From: an uncultured Eubacteriales bacterium
GTDB lineage: Bacteria > Bacillota > Clostridia > Oscillospirales > Acutalibacteraceae
DNA length: 64,000 bases
Direction of reading: 5' to 3'
Assembly: GCA_934445035.1 (NCBI GenBank)
Contig: CAKSDI010000001.1
Coordinates: 390,605-454,604, forward strand
The translations under genes were made by a program, and so were the position numbers. This document shows positions 33,722 through 41,872 of the stretch, piece by piece. A model generated the notes under the pieces. It was not told where the DNA came from. It did not search any database and saw only the letters and a program-made list of their open reading frames with translations. Position 1 is the stretch's first letter. Each line of letters begins with the position of its first letter.

Positions 33722-33985
33722 TCAATACGCCTCGCTTTCATCGCAATTATCGCTGCAAGGACAGTCCTCGCAGTCGCCGGTGCAGTCCATATCGGCAATG
33801 GGGCAATTTTCGCAATCGCCGTCACAGACGACATCTTTCGGGTCGTCGATATTTTCAATGACAATCTTATGTCCGTCTGCGTACATCTGCATGGGATCGC
33901 CCTCAAACATTCCGGCTTCGAGCAGCAGATCGGCCGGCACAGGAATCAGCACGAGTTCCTCGGTTTTCATCTTTTTATTCGGCAT
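33722..33985 (-). CDS. AbrB-like small protein with a cysteine-rich acidic tail
   Basis: An 87-residue protein. The first 50 residues (ELVLIPVPADLLLEAGMFEGDPMQMYADGHKIVIENID) are AbrB-like in shape. The rest is an acidic tail with eight cysteines arranged as CDGDCENCPIADMDC then TGDCEDCPCSDNC. This tail could bind zinc or an iron-sulfur cluster, or sense redox state. I know no characterised protein with this combination. It overlaps the Dam gene by 19 bases and abuts the AbrB gene, so it may form hetero-oligomers with it. Confidence 0.75.
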   Translation of the reverse strand: MPNKKMKTEELVLIPVPADLLLEAGMFEGDPMQMYADGHKIVIENIDDPKDVVCDGDCENCPIADMDCTGDCEDCPCSDNCDESEAY

Positions 33986-34950
33986 ACAATATTCTCCTTC
34001 AGAATTTTATCGTAATCTATGGGTTTGTCGACGGGGTCGAACAGGGTGAGCTGGTGGGGCTGCTGCCGTTCACGCTCAAAGAGGTCATAATTGGCTACGA
34101 GCAGTTCGGGAAATTCCTTGCCTGCCTCATATTTCTGCGCCATGCTATGCACCCGTTTGAAATCAAAAAAGTTATATTCTTTATATAACTCTCGGATTTC
34201 GGGGCAATCGTTATAGGACAGCAAAAATTTGCCTTTCATACCCGCAAGGGCGTGGTAGAGCCGCAGATGATCCTCCCAAGTGAAGCCGCAGTCATACACA
34301 TATTCGCTTGTGAAGTACGGCGGATCGCAGTAGGTGAAGGTTGTCGGGCGGTCATAGTGTTTTATGAGGGTTTCAAAGTCCTGATTTTCGATGACCACAT
34401 TCTCGCACCGCTTGGCGAAGTCCTGCACGAGCGCAAACAGCGTTCTGAGAGAAAACGGCTGACAGGCGAAGGACTTGCATCCGCTTGAATAACTGTAGCG
34501 AATGAGCTTTAGAAACATGGCAGCCCTGCGTAGGTCGTGGTCATTCCTCGCCGCCGAATACAGCGTCCGCACTTCTTTTGCTGTCACTTCGGGCAGCATT
34601 ATTTCCGTGAGGTCGAGCTGTGCCTTTAGGTAGTCCTCGGTGAATTCCTCTTTTTCGAAGAACTTTTTCAGCACGGCGAAATCGTCACGGGAATTAAGGC
34701 TCAAAAAGCCGAGTTCTCGGATGAACTCCATCGGGCGGTCACGCATACAGCGGAACAGATTGACGAGGTTATGATTGTAATCGTTGAACACCTCGAATTT
34801 GTCCGGCACAGGCTTGCCGAGCAGCACTGAGCCGGAGCCGCCGAACGGCTCAACATAGCGGTCACAGCCTATGGGAAACAAGGCATACAGGATATGAAGG
34901 ATAGAGGTTTTGTTGCCTATCCAAGTTACAGGGGATTTAATTTTGATCAC
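33967..34950 (-). CDS. Dam-family (D12 class) DNA adenine N6-methyltransferase
   Basis: A 327-residue enzyme that methylates adenine at N6 using S-adenosylmethionine. SAM motif I is VEPFGGSGSVLL (about 33-44) and the catalytic motif IV is TYCDPPYF. The N-terminal VTWIGNKTSILHILYALFP is typical of the alpha class, and LSLNSRDDF fits the target-recognition part. No restriction endonuclease is adjacent, so it is an orphan. It may protect the element in recipients or mark its DNA. Its recognition sequence cannot be read from the protein. It overlaps the AbrB-like gene by 19 bases. Confidence 0.92.
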   Translation of the reverse strand: MIKIKSPVTWIGNKTSILHILYALFPIGCDRYVEPFGGSGSVLLGKPVPDKFEVFNDYNHNLVNLFRCMRDRPMEFIRELGFLSLNSRDDFAVLKKFFEKEEFTEDYLKAQLDLTEIMLPEVTAKEVRTLYSAARNDHDLRRAAMFLKLIRYSYSSGCKSFACQPFSLRTLFALVQDFAKRCENVVIENQDFETLIKHYDRPTTFTYCDPPYFTSEYVYDCGFTWEDHLRLYHALAGMKGKFLLSYNDCPEIRELYKEYNFFDFKRVHSMAQKYEAGKEFPELLVANYDLFERERQQPHQLTLFDPVDKPIDYDKILKENIVCRIKR

Positions 34951-34982
34951 CTCGCTTTGAGGCGGTCAACCGTTCTGAAAAC

Positions 34983-35025
34983 AAAAAAAGCAGTATCTTT
35001 CGTTCTCAAAACGATTGATACCGCT
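34983..35025 (-). terminator. Terminator between the DUF3789-like and Dam genes
   Basis: On the - strand AGCGGTATC / GATACTGCT (one G-U pair) with a 19-base loop is followed by TTTTTTTG. It lies 14 bases after the small membrane protein stop. Confidence 0.75.
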
Positions 35026-35038
35026 GTGTGTTATATGG

Positions 35039-35197
35039 TTATTCTGTTTTTACTCTTTCCTTGGCTTCGAGCTTGGCACGGAGCCTGCGTATCTCGTCCT
35101 CATAGTCATTGGTGCGGTTGATCTGCATACAACCGAGGATACAGAAGCTGACGCACCCGCCGAGGAGCAGGCCGATAATGAGCATGGCGATTTCCAT
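35039..35197 (-). CDS. DUF3789-like small membrane protein
   Basis: A 52-residue protein: MEIAMLIIGLLLGGCVSFC forms one membrane helix, then ILGCMQINRTNDYEDEIRRLRAKLEAKE is a charged coiled-coil-like segment. Small proteins of this layout (DUF3789 as I recall) are common in Tn916- and Tn1549-type elements. GGAGGAATGTGAA before the ATG is supplied by the last codons of the upstream gene, whose stop is the TGA in that string. Function unknown. Confidence 0.8.
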   Translation of the reverse strand: MEIAMLIIGLLLGGCVSFCILGCMQINRTNDYEDEIRRLRAKLEAKERVKTE

Positions 35198-35198
35198 T

Positions 35199-35543
35199 TC
35201 ACATTCCTCCCATCGTTATGCTTTCGTCCTCATCGGGAAACAGCTCGGCTGTTTTGACAGCGTCCTCGCCGAGCCCTTGGAGCAAATGATTGAAGTCCTC
35301 GGTGTCACAGCAGGAACGGATACCGTAATCGGCACATAAATCTCTGTAATAACCGAGTTCAATATCATCTCTGTCCATAAGGAGATTTTCGTTCAGTTCG
35401 AGCCACGCCTTTTGCTTTTCCCAACATACGCAAAGCGAGGTCGGGAAACCGCCTGTTTGGTCGCACTGAAAATCCGGCGAAGTATATACCTCGCCGGATG
35501 CGTAAAACTCTGCGGTTTTCTTTTGCAGTTCGTCATAGGTCAT
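35199..35543 (-). CDS. Unknown element protein with an MGGM tail
   Basis: A 114-residue protein with no family I recognise. It opens MTYDELQKKTAEFYASGEVYT, has several cysteines (PTSLCVCWEK, GIRSCCDTEDF) and ends in the acidic FPDEDESITMGGM. The MGGM codons (ATG GGA GGA ATG) are also the ribosome binding site of the DUF3789-like gene. It overlaps the upstream gene by five bases. Likely an accessory or regulatory protein of the anti-restriction block. Confidence 0.65.
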   Translation of the reverse strand: MTYDELQKKTAEFYASGEVYTSPDFQCDQTGGFPTSLCVCWEKQKAWLELNENLLMDRDDIELGYYRDLCADYGIRSCCDTEDFNHLLQGLGEDAVKTAELFPDEDESITMGGM

Positions 35544-36121
35544 AAACTCATACCCATTCCTTCGTCCTCATCCTCGGATTCGTCGCCGCCGGTGATATTG
35601 ACATATTCTCCGATAATGCAGAGAGCTTCGTCATAACTGCCGCACTCATGAATGCGGTCGGTCATTTCGGTTGCCTGTTCCGCAAGTCCGTTATGTCGGA
35701 GTGTACAGGCGGCAAGCCCCATAAGGTTGAAGATGTTTCCGTTTTCTCCGATGAGCTTGCAATCGGGCTTTATCTTATCCGGCTCATGCTCGGAAACAAA
35801 GCCGCCGAGCCTATTGGGGACATAGTCCGAAAGCCAAGTGCCGCCGAACTGTTCGTGGGAACGCAATCGCCACATAGCGAGCTTGCCCATATCAATTTCC
35901 ACACCGTCCTCAAAGGGAAAGAGGATATTTGTGAGACTGCCGTTTTGGAATACGGAGATATTCTCAAACTTGCTGCCGTTTTTCAGAATGCCCTCATCGG
36001 TAAGCAGACCGTTGATGCCGTCGAGCCACTCCTGCGGATCGCCGCCGCAGCCCTGCAAAATAAGTCCTTCCTTGCCGTTCATACGGCGAAGGTCATCGGT
36101 GGTTACGGTGTTGATGCTCAT
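35540..36121 (-). CDS. Unknown element protein with an acidic GMGMSL tail
   Basis: A 193-residue acidic protein that I do not recognise. It has beta-rich segments (EGLILQGCGGDPQEWLDGINGLLTDEGIL, SVFQNGSLTNILFPFEDGVEIDMGKLAMWRLR) and a helical end (LAEQATEMTDRIHECGSYDEALCIIGEYV). The FGGTWLSDYVPNRLGG stretch may be useful as a family marker. The tail is DESEDEDEGMGMSL. It starts one base after the ArdA-like gene stop, with the ribosome binding site inside that gene's last codons. Confidence 0.65.
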   Translation of the reverse strand: MSINTVTTDDLRRMNGKEGLILQGCGGDPQEWLDGINGLLTDEGILKNGSKFENISVFQNGSLTNILFPFEDGVEIDMGKLAMWRLRSHEQFGGTWLSDYVPNRLGGFVSEHEPDKIKPDCKLIGENGNIFNLMGLAACTLRHNGLAEQATEMTDRIHECGSYDEALCIIGEYVNITGGDESEDEDEGMGMSL

Positions 36122-36122
36122 A

Positions 36123-37691
36123 TTACATACCTCCCATCTGCATGGCTTCGTCCTGGACTTCTTCCTCGGCGAATTCGGACGGCGTCATTTCATCGCCCAA
36201 GAAGTTCGGCTCGGTTTCATAATCGAGCAAGATTTGGTCGCTTGTTCCGAAATCAAGGATATCTTTCATCAGAACAGTGCCGCCGTGGTCGACCAACACC
36301 TTCGGCTCAATGGAACAGAAGCGGCCGCCGTCATCGCTGTGGCGGAGGTCATAGGCGTACAGTCCTTCGGGAATCTGTTCGGGTAGAAGCCGTCCGTTGC
36401 TGAACAGCGCTCTGCGGTCAAGCACCTCAATGACATCCAACTTTTCCTCGGTCAATGCCTGCGTTTTGAGTTCCTTTGCCTCCGGCTCATCATACGGAAC
36501 GGGCTTGAACAGATGTCCGTTTCGGGCGGAAATAACGCCGTAATCAGTAACGGCAGCCCCGATGCGGCCGAGCAATTTATCCGCCACATTTCTCGGAAGT
36601 AGATTTTCAAGCCACTTGCTGTCAAACTCCGTGCTTGTGTTTTCAAGAAGATACTTCTTGAAGAAGGCATCTGCAGTGTCGGATTCAGCAGTAAATTCAT
36701 ACCGCCACAGATTTTGTGCTACATTCAGTGCGTCCTGAATGCTTGCCGTGTTTTCGGCGTCGAGAACGGCTTTGAACTTTACCTGTTCGTAATTGCTCAT
36801 AGCGGAGATACGCTGTGCAAGGGTGTTGAGCGTATAGATATCTCTCATGCTGTCAAACATATCCGAGGTGATTTGCGGAATTACCGAGTCAAAGCCATAG
36901 TACACGCAATCGCCGATATCCGCCTCATTGAATACCGTGGCGTAACGGCCAATGGTGTCTGTTTTCATCGGGAGACTCAGCCACATAGCCTTTTCATAGG
37001 GGTCGCCTATGGTATGCTCCGGCGCACCCGACACAAGCAGACGAATGGCAAAGTCCGATATCTTAGGTTCCTCGTCCGGCAAGGTCACTCCGTCATATAC
37101 CTCCGGTCGGTCATAATGCACGGTGGGGATATACAGCCTGCCCTCAAACACGCCGTTATCGTTTTTCTGCTGTACTCTGCCGATCTGTTCTGCGTTCAGA
37201 AACGGAACGGCACTTTCGGGGATACCGTCGAGGTCGGAAAGCAGTTCATTTTCAAAGGCAAACCGACCGAGCTCGGAAAGGTTGCTTACATTATGAGCGA
37301 CGGGAACGGTGTCCAAGCCGTAGGTGCAGTTGATGAGGTCTTTGATGCTGACGGGGTTTTCGGTATTGTCTGCGTCGTCGAATATCTGATCGGTCACCGC
37401 GTAAAACACGGGCAGTTCCTCATTGGGAAGAGAGGCAAGCCGCTTGGCAAAGAAGTTCAGCTCGTCCAAGCTGAAAGTGTCCAAACGGATATCCTGCAGT
37501 TCCGGCAGGATATCGCATTCGAGGATGCTGACTTCAACCGTGTTTTCTCTGCCGACGGCACGAGCTCTTTGCATAGCGTCTTTGAGCTCATAGTCCGCCG
37601 CAGGCAGCAGTAATTCGGCATAATAATATCCGCCGTGAACGGGGTTCTCGGTGGATAGTTCAAGACTCATGATTTTTCTGTTATACATCAT
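36123..37691 (-). CDS. ArdA-like anti-restriction protein with repeated modules
   Basis: A 522-residue acidic protein. The ArdA-type pattern occurs at least twice: LDELNFFAKRLASLPNEELPVFYAV with SIKDLINCTYGLDTVPVAHNVSNLSELGRFAFEN (about 75-165), and YTLNTLAQRISAMSNYEQVKFKAVL with SIQDALNVAQNLWRY (about 295-345). ArdA mimics B-DNA and blocks type I restriction. The C-terminal 100 residues (YAYDLRHSDDGGRFCSIEPKVLVDHGGTVL) resemble the LPD28 domain of large polyvalent element proteins. The tail is DEAMQMGGM. Single-module Tn916 ArdA is 166 residues, so this is a much expanded form. AAAGGA precedes the first ATG. Confidence 0.78.
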   Translation of the reverse strand: MMYNRKIMSLELSTENPVHGGYYYAELLLPAADYELKDAMQRARAVGRENTVEVSILECDILPELQDIRLDTFSLDELNFFAKRLASLPNEELPVFYAVTDQIFDDADNTENPVSIKDLINCTYGLDTVPVAHNVSNLSELGRFAFENELLSDLDGIPESAVPFLNAEQIGRVQQKNDNGVFEGRLYIPTVHYDRPEVYDGVTLPDEEPKISDFAIRLLVSGAPEHTIGDPYEKAMWLSLPMKTDTIGRYATVFNEADIGDCVYYGFDSVIPQITSDMFDSMRDIYTLNTLAQRISAMSNYEQVKFKAVLDAENTASIQDALNVAQNLWRYEFTAESDTADAFFKKYLLENTSTEFDSKWLENLLPRNVADKLLGRIGAAVTDYGVISARNGHLFKPVPYDEPEAKELKTQALTEEKLDVIEVLDRRALFSNGRLLPEQIPEGLYAYDLRHSDDGGRFCSIEPKVLVDHGGTVLMKDILDFGTSDQILLDYETEPNFLGDEMTPSEFAEEEVQDEAMQMGGM

Positions 37692-37734
37692 TCTCGTTTA
37701 TCCTTTCGCTTTTTATCGTATTCGGCATAGCATT

Positions 37735-38850
37735 TTACTCCTTGATGATCTGATATTTTTCATTTACTGCTTTAAGTCGGGAAAGGATATCCACCAGCAC
37801 CGGCACCATGATGCTGTTGCCTGCCAGCTTATACAGCTTACTGTCGGATAGTCCGAGTTCATTTTTCAACTTGAAAAACTGCTCGTCCGAAAAGCCCATG
37901 AGTCGGAAGCACTCCTGCGGGTGTAACTTCCGAATCCATCCGCGGTGAAATATACCGTGACGATCCACCACGGTAAGGCAATATGACGGAGCCCCGCTTG
38001 GGCGAAAGCGCGGGCCGTTCTGCCGGACGGTTTCCCGGTCGGGGTTGATGACGGGATATACGCCGTCGTACTCAAAGAACACGGCGGAATGCTCTCCCTT
38101 GTGGTGGCTCATTCCCGAATCCTGCCGGGCAGTGATGCACCGCGCCGTATCGGTGAATTTTGAGTTTTCATTGTAATCCACCAGATACAGACCCGTCCTG
38201 CCTCCGAAGCCGCCACAGGAGGCCGTCTGTGTTATGGCTGCTCCGCCTGCGTCGTAGACTCGCTTTCCCTGAGGCTGATGATCTGTGAGTTCGGAAAGAG
38301 CTTTTCCGCCTTTTCTCTCGATAGGTAGTATTTCTCCGGCACATCGGGGATCAAGATATCCGACAAGGAACACGCGCTTTCTTGTTTGGGGAAGGTAAGC
38401 CGCGCCGTCAATACATTGCCATTCGCACAGATACCCCAATCGAGATAGCTCACTGAGGATCGCGGTAAAAACGCGCCCTTCGCAAATCGTGCGGATCGGG
38501 GGTACATTTTCAAAGATGAAATATGCAGGGTGTTTCGCTTCAAGTATTCGGGAAAGCTCAAAGAAGAGAGTTCCCCGTGGATCGTTGAAAGCCCTTCTTG
38601 CTCCGGCAGCGCTGAAGGCGACGCACGGGAAACCGCCGACAAGAAGGTCAAAATCAGGGATTTCATCGGTGTTGACTGCTCTTGCGTCATTACAGAAATA
38701 TTCTCCTTTCGTTGGGTATAAAGTTCGGTAGGTTGCAATTGCGGTGGGATCGTTGTCGCAGTAGCCCACAAAAGAAAAACCGCCGATCAACTCGGCGGCG
38801 GTGCGGAATGCGCTCATTCCGCAGAACATATCCAAAACCTTCATCGGCAT
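37735..38850 (-). CDS. DNA (cytosine-5) methyltransferase
   Basis: A 371-residue C5-methyltransferase. Motif I is LDMFCGMSAFRTAAELIG, motif IV is GGFPCVAFSAAG with the catalytic Cys76, motif VI is FIFENVPPI, motif VIII includes QTRKRVFLVGY, and motif X is SKLYKLAGNSIMVPVL. All core motifs are present and the length is normal, so it should be active. No restriction enzyme accompanies it. The target-recognition region (about 180-290) does not reveal the sequence methylated. It lies between the double-RHH gene and the ArdA-like gene; with Dam it gives the element two self-marking systems. Confidence 0.94.
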   Translation of the reverse strand: MPMKVLDMFCGMSAFRTAAELIGGFSFVGYCDNDPTAIATYRTLYPTKGEYFCNDARAVNTDEIPDFDLLVGGFPCVAFSAAGARRAFNDPRGTLFFELSRILEAKHPAYFIFENVPPIRTICEGRVFTAILSELSRLGYLCEWQCIDGAAYLPQTRKRVFLVGYLDPRCAGEILPIERKGGKALSELTDHQPQGKRVYDAGGAAITQTASCGGFGGRTGLYLVDYNENSKFTDTARCITARQDSGMSHHKGEHSAVFFEYDGVYPVINPDRETVRQNGPRFRPSGAPSYCLTVVDRHGIFHRGWIRKLHPQECFRLMGFSDEQFFKLKNELGLSDSKLYKLAGNSIMVPVLVDILSRLKAVNEKYQIIKE

Positions 38851-38898
38851 AGGTCATCCGACCAATACCGTTGTTTTTTCTGTTCCGCCTCGCTTTCC

Positions 38899-39384
38899 TT
38901 ACATCGTCATACCGAAGCCCTCGGATTCGTCCTCATCCTCGGTTTCCTCATCGGTTTCGTCTGCAGCGTCGCTGTCGCCCTCACATTCGCCCTCAAAGCC
39001 GTTTTCTGCGGCTTCCTCGTCTGTTTCCTCGCAGGTATCCTCTGTGGGGCTTTCGGCGTCAATTTGGCTCTCACGCTCGGCCTGCTCTCGGTCGAGTTCG
39101 GTTTCGATGAGTCCGAGGACGAATTCTTTCTGACTCATATTGTTGCGGTGCAGGTAGTCCTTGATTCTCTGAAACAGTTCCTCCGGCACCTGAAATGCCA
39201 TAGTTCTCATATTGCCCATGTTCTTTCCTTCTTTCTGTTGTATTTTCGGGTGGAGTTCATCGTCCACCGCAAGGGTGATAAACTCAGCCATTGTCATCCC
39301 TTCATGCCGTTCGAGATATTCCTTGATTTCGGCATGGAGGTCGGCGTCAATTTTTACGGTGATGCCTTTCTTTTCATCCGCCAT
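38899..39384 (-). CDS. Tandem ribbon-helix-helix protein with a long acidic tail
   Basis: A 161-residue protein with two RHH-like units in one chain: ITVKIDADLHAEIKEYLERHEGMTMAEFITLAVDDEL (about 8-44) and RTMAFQVPEELFQRIKDYLHRNNMSQKEFVLGLIETELDR (about 59-98). The remaining 60 residues are strongly acidic, ending DESEGFGMTM. A single-chain RHH pair would mimic the usual dimer. The acidic tail could tune DNA affinity or act as a signal. It overlaps the 46-residue gene upstream by 11 bases, so it is translationally coupled. Confidence 0.8.
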   Translation of the reverse strand: MADEKKGITVKIDADLHAEIKEYLERHEGMTMAEFITLAVDDELHPKIQQKEGKNMGNMRTMAFQVPEELFQRIKDYLHRNNMSQKEFVLGLIETELDREQAERESQIDAESPTEDTCEETDEEAAENGFEGECEGDSDAADETDEETEDEDESEGFGMTM

Positions 39385-39514
39385 TGCGCTCGTTCCTTTC
39401 TATATATTTTTTGATAATTTCCGCAAGCAGTTCCTCTGCCGACACTTCACGCTCGGCGGCTTCTCGGAGCAGCATATCTGCCTGCGGCTGCGGAATTAAA
39501 ATATCGTATTCCAA
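39374..39514 (-). CDS. 46-residue helical protein, TTG start
   Basis: A short gene read from a TTG at 39514 preceded by AGGAGGTCGCCTA. The product MEYDILIPQPQADMLLREAA continues EREVSAEELLAEIIKKYIERNERNGG and looks like a small helical, possibly RHH-type or antitoxin-like protein (strand, then EREVSAEELLAEII helix). Its stop lies inside the start of the double-RHH gene, so the two are coupled. Strong ribosome binding site and tight packing support that it is real. Confidence 0.65.
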   Translation of the reverse strand: MEYDILIPQPQADMLLREAAEREVSAEELLAEIIKKYIERNERNGG

Positions 39515-39525
39515 TAGGCGACCTC

Positions 39526-39828
39526 CTACATTCCCATGACGAGGCCGTTGTCCTCGTCCATGTCCTCGCTGTCAGCCTGTTCCGCGGCAAGTTCCTCATC
39601 GGTGAGCTTGCGGAAGGAGTCCTCGCCGGGGATGATGCTGAGCTGCCTGCCGTTATCGAATTTGCAGTGTACGGTGGACATATCATCCACGGCTATTACA
39701 GTGCCGCACATATTGTCCTCGACAGGTCGGGGATCGTTGCCCATGTGCAGAAGCAGGATGCGAGTCCCTTTGGGGTAGAGTTCTTTGTATCGCTGTGCCT
39801 GTCTGTACAGGCGGTCATATTCGTTCAT
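39526..39828 (-). CDS. DUF4314-family protein
   Basis: A 100-residue protein whose core YPKGTRILLLHMGNDPRPVEDNMCGTVIAVDDMSTVHCKFDNGRQLSIIPGEDSF matches DUF4314, a small SH3-like beta fold widespread in Firmicutes elements; function unknown. The N-terminal helix carries MNEYDRLYRQAQRYKELYP. The tail is acidic and ends DNGLVMGM. GGAGGTAAATGAA precedes the ATG. Confidence 0.85.
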   Translation of the reverse strand: MNEYDRLYRQAQRYKELYPKGTRILLLHMGNDPRPVEDNMCGTVIAVDDMSTVHCKFDNGRQLSIIPGEDSFRKLTDEELAAEQADSEDMDEDNGLVMGM

Positions 39829-39878
39829 TTCATTTACCTCCGTGTTAATTCAAAGTTTATTGCTCTGCGGTTTTACAA

Positions 39879-40733
39879 TCATATCTGCATCCCTCCAGTC
39901 TGTGTTTCGGTATTTTGCAGATATTCGTCAAACTCGTTCTCGGTCATCATGGCATAGTCATCGCCGCTGTTCCAGAACGAGACGAACAGTTCTCCGTCCA
40001 TTGTATCAATGGGCTGCTGCTCAAAGCCTTCGCCGAGGCCATCCGAACACTGTCCCGTGAGCCAATCCCGAAGCGCTTCCGTTTCCTCTGCCGTGAGAGC
40101 TTCTTTGAGGCTGCAATCAATTCGTCCGAACAGCCTGTCGCCGTGCATTTCCACCGACCAAACAGCCGAGGTCAACTTTTCACTCACGCCGTCATCCTCG
40201 TTATAGTAGGCCGCCATATCGTTTTCGTCATCGGCGGAGTATTCCTCTAATGCCTCGGCAATTTCTTCCGCACTGTCGGCAAGGTAGGAATCGCCGACCG
40301 TGAACATATCTCCGTCGCCCTCGTCTATGTTCCCGATGAGAGAACAGAAGAACACAGCCTTTACGGGACCGGCATCCTGCGTCATCTGACGGACGGCGTT
40401 GATTACATCGTTCATTGAATCGTACTGGTCGTGGAGGACATTCTGTTCAAGTTCCTCTTTGATGTCTGTATCGGCTGCCAACACGACAAATGTCAGCATA
40501 TTGGCGTCGGCGATGGTGTTTTTCTCGTTCAGCGTGAGGAGCAGATGCTGACCGAAGTCACTCTCGCTGAACAGCTTTACGCCGATGTCCTCGTCCTCAT
40601 TGTCGGTCAGCGGAATCCGTTTCGGTGGCTGCGTAATACCGATGGAACGCAGTTTGTCATAAATGTCGTAAATACTGTGAGGCAGTTCGAGAACGAGGGT
40701 GTTCTCTTTATTGCGGATAATTGCGGTAATCAT
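39879..40733 (-). CDS. Acidic element protein of unknown function (possible anti-restriction relative)
   Basis: A 284-residue, strongly acidic protein. No catalytic motif is visible. The opening MITAIIRNKENTLVLELPHSIYDIYDKLRSIGI and a middle segment (LTFVVLAADTDIKEELEQNVLHDQYDSMNDVINAVRQM) recall the strand-helix pattern of the ArdA-like proteins around it, but I cannot align it firmly. It lies two bases after the ArdA-like gene, with its ribosome binding site inside that gene's last codons. It ends QTGGMQI, encoded by a GGAGGGATGCAG string followed by a ten-codon mini-frame. Confidence 0.65.
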   Translation of the reverse strand: MITAIIRNKENTLVLELPHSIYDIYDKLRSIGITQPPKRIPLTDNEDEDIGVKLFSESDFGQHLLLTLNEKNTIADANMLTFVVLAADTDIKEELEQNVLHDQYDSMNDVINAVRQMTQDAGPVKAVFFCSLIGNIDEGDGDMFTVGDSYLADSAEEIAEALEEYSADDENDMAAYYNEDDGVSEKLTSAVWSVEMHGDRLFGRIDCSLKEALTAEETEALRDWLTGQCSDGLGEGFEQQPIDTMDGELFVSFWNSGDDYAMMTENEFDEYLQNTETQTGGMQI

Positions 40734-40735
40734 AT

Positions 40736-41872
40736 TTACATTCCTCCCATCGTCATAGGCTCATCCTGATATAAAATGTCGAGCAGACTTGTGTCGCTGT
40801 CATTGTAGATGAAGCCGTTGTCTACAAATTCGCCGTAATATATCTCGCCGATATGCTCTCCAAAGGCTTCGTAATCGAAGAATTTTGCCACATTGGGATT
40901 TACATTAAAATCCTCGTTGTTCCTTGTTACAAACTCTCCGACTTCCTTATAGTTACTTGCACCCTTAATGAAGGTGAAGCAGTTAAGGTTTTTAGCAAGC
41001 CGTGAGAGCTGTTTGGCGTCCTCGGCCTCGCCGTATTCGGCAACAGCCCACAGCTTTTCCAAGTCCATATCTGCACTGTTGATGGCACTTGCAAGGCGGT
41101 TTACTTCGTAAGCACCTTCCTCGGCGGCGATTTCTTTGAATCGTTCCGCCCATTTATCACTTTCGATGCAATGATCCTCCCATGAGAGTTCTACATCATC
41201 CGGTGTGGGTGCGCCGAGCCGTGCAAACGCTTTGTCGATGGCTTCGTCCTCACAGGGGAGATACAGATATTCGGTCTTTGCGTTGTACTCAGCCCGTATG
41301 AAGCAGAGCATTTCCTCATACACATACGCCGGAAAATTCTGCCCGTCATAATCCCTTACGAACGGTGTATCCTCGTCGACGAAAAGCAATCCGTGTTCGG
41401 TAAAAACGCCCTTGCCGGATTGAATCAGCTTCCGTCCGAACTCTGCATATTTCGGATCGTCTGCGTCATCAGCAGGCAGACAGCCCTTGACCGTGAGCAG
41501 ATATTCTCGACCGATTTTGCCCATGTCGCTTATATCCTGAATAAGCGGATAACGGTTGAGGTTGAAACTCAGATTGATGAGGTCGGGGACGGTTTCGAAG
41601 CCCTCTGCTTTCATCGCTTCGTAAAACTGATATTCCTCATCACCGAAGAAGCTGTCCATCCGCTTGGCGAGGAAGTTGACTTCATCGAGGTCAACGAATC
41701 TGTCTTGGAGATAGTCGAGCTCTTGGGGAAATATGACCTCGGCCACATACAGTTCAAGCGGCGTGATATCCTCGGCATGGATTCTTTCGAGTGCTGCATT
41801 CATTTCCTTTTCGGTGCAGGGAAAGCGGAGGTCGGTCTGACTGTTTTCGTATTTGATTTTCAGTTTAATCAT
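40736..41872 (-). CDS. ArdA-like anti-restriction protein with repeated modules (second copy)
   Basis: A 378-residue acidic protein. It shows two ArdA-type modules: LDEVNFLAKRMDSFFGDEEYQFYEAM with VPDLINLSFNLNRYPLIQDISDMGKIGREYL (about 62-130), and EVNRLASAINSADMDLEKLWAV with AKQLSRLAKNLNCFTFIKGASNYKEVGEFV (about 250-315). The final GEIYYGEFVDNGFIYND resembles the ArdA C-terminus (YGRDL..G.F). ArdA proteins protect incoming DNA from type I restriction. The tail DEPMTMGGM carries the ribosome binding site of the next gene. It overlaps the DUF6075-like gene by four bases. Confidence 0.78.
   Translation of the reverse strand: MIKLKIKYENSQTDLRFPCTEKEMNAALERIHAEDITPLELYVAEVIFPQELDYLQDRFVDLDEVNFLAKRMDSFFGDEEYQFYEAMKAEGFETVPDLINLSFNLNRYPLIQDISDMGKIGREYLLTVKGCLPADDADDPKYAEFGRKLIQSGKGVFTEHGLLFVDEDTPFVRDYDGQNFPAYVYEEMLCFIRAEYNAKTEYLYLPCEDEAIDKAFARLGAPTPDDVELSWEDHCIESDKWAERFKEIAAEEGAYEVNRLASAINSADMDLEKLWAVAEYGEAEDAKQLSRLAKNLNCFTFIKGASNYKEVGEFVTRNNEDFNVNPNVAKFFDYEAFGEHIGEIYYGEFVDNGFIYNDSDTSLLDILYQDEPMTMGGM

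Noticed and set aside
36714..37613. 299-residue + strand frame opposite the ArdA-like gene
   Set aside because: Antisense shadow of a GC-rich coding region; no family features and no start signals.
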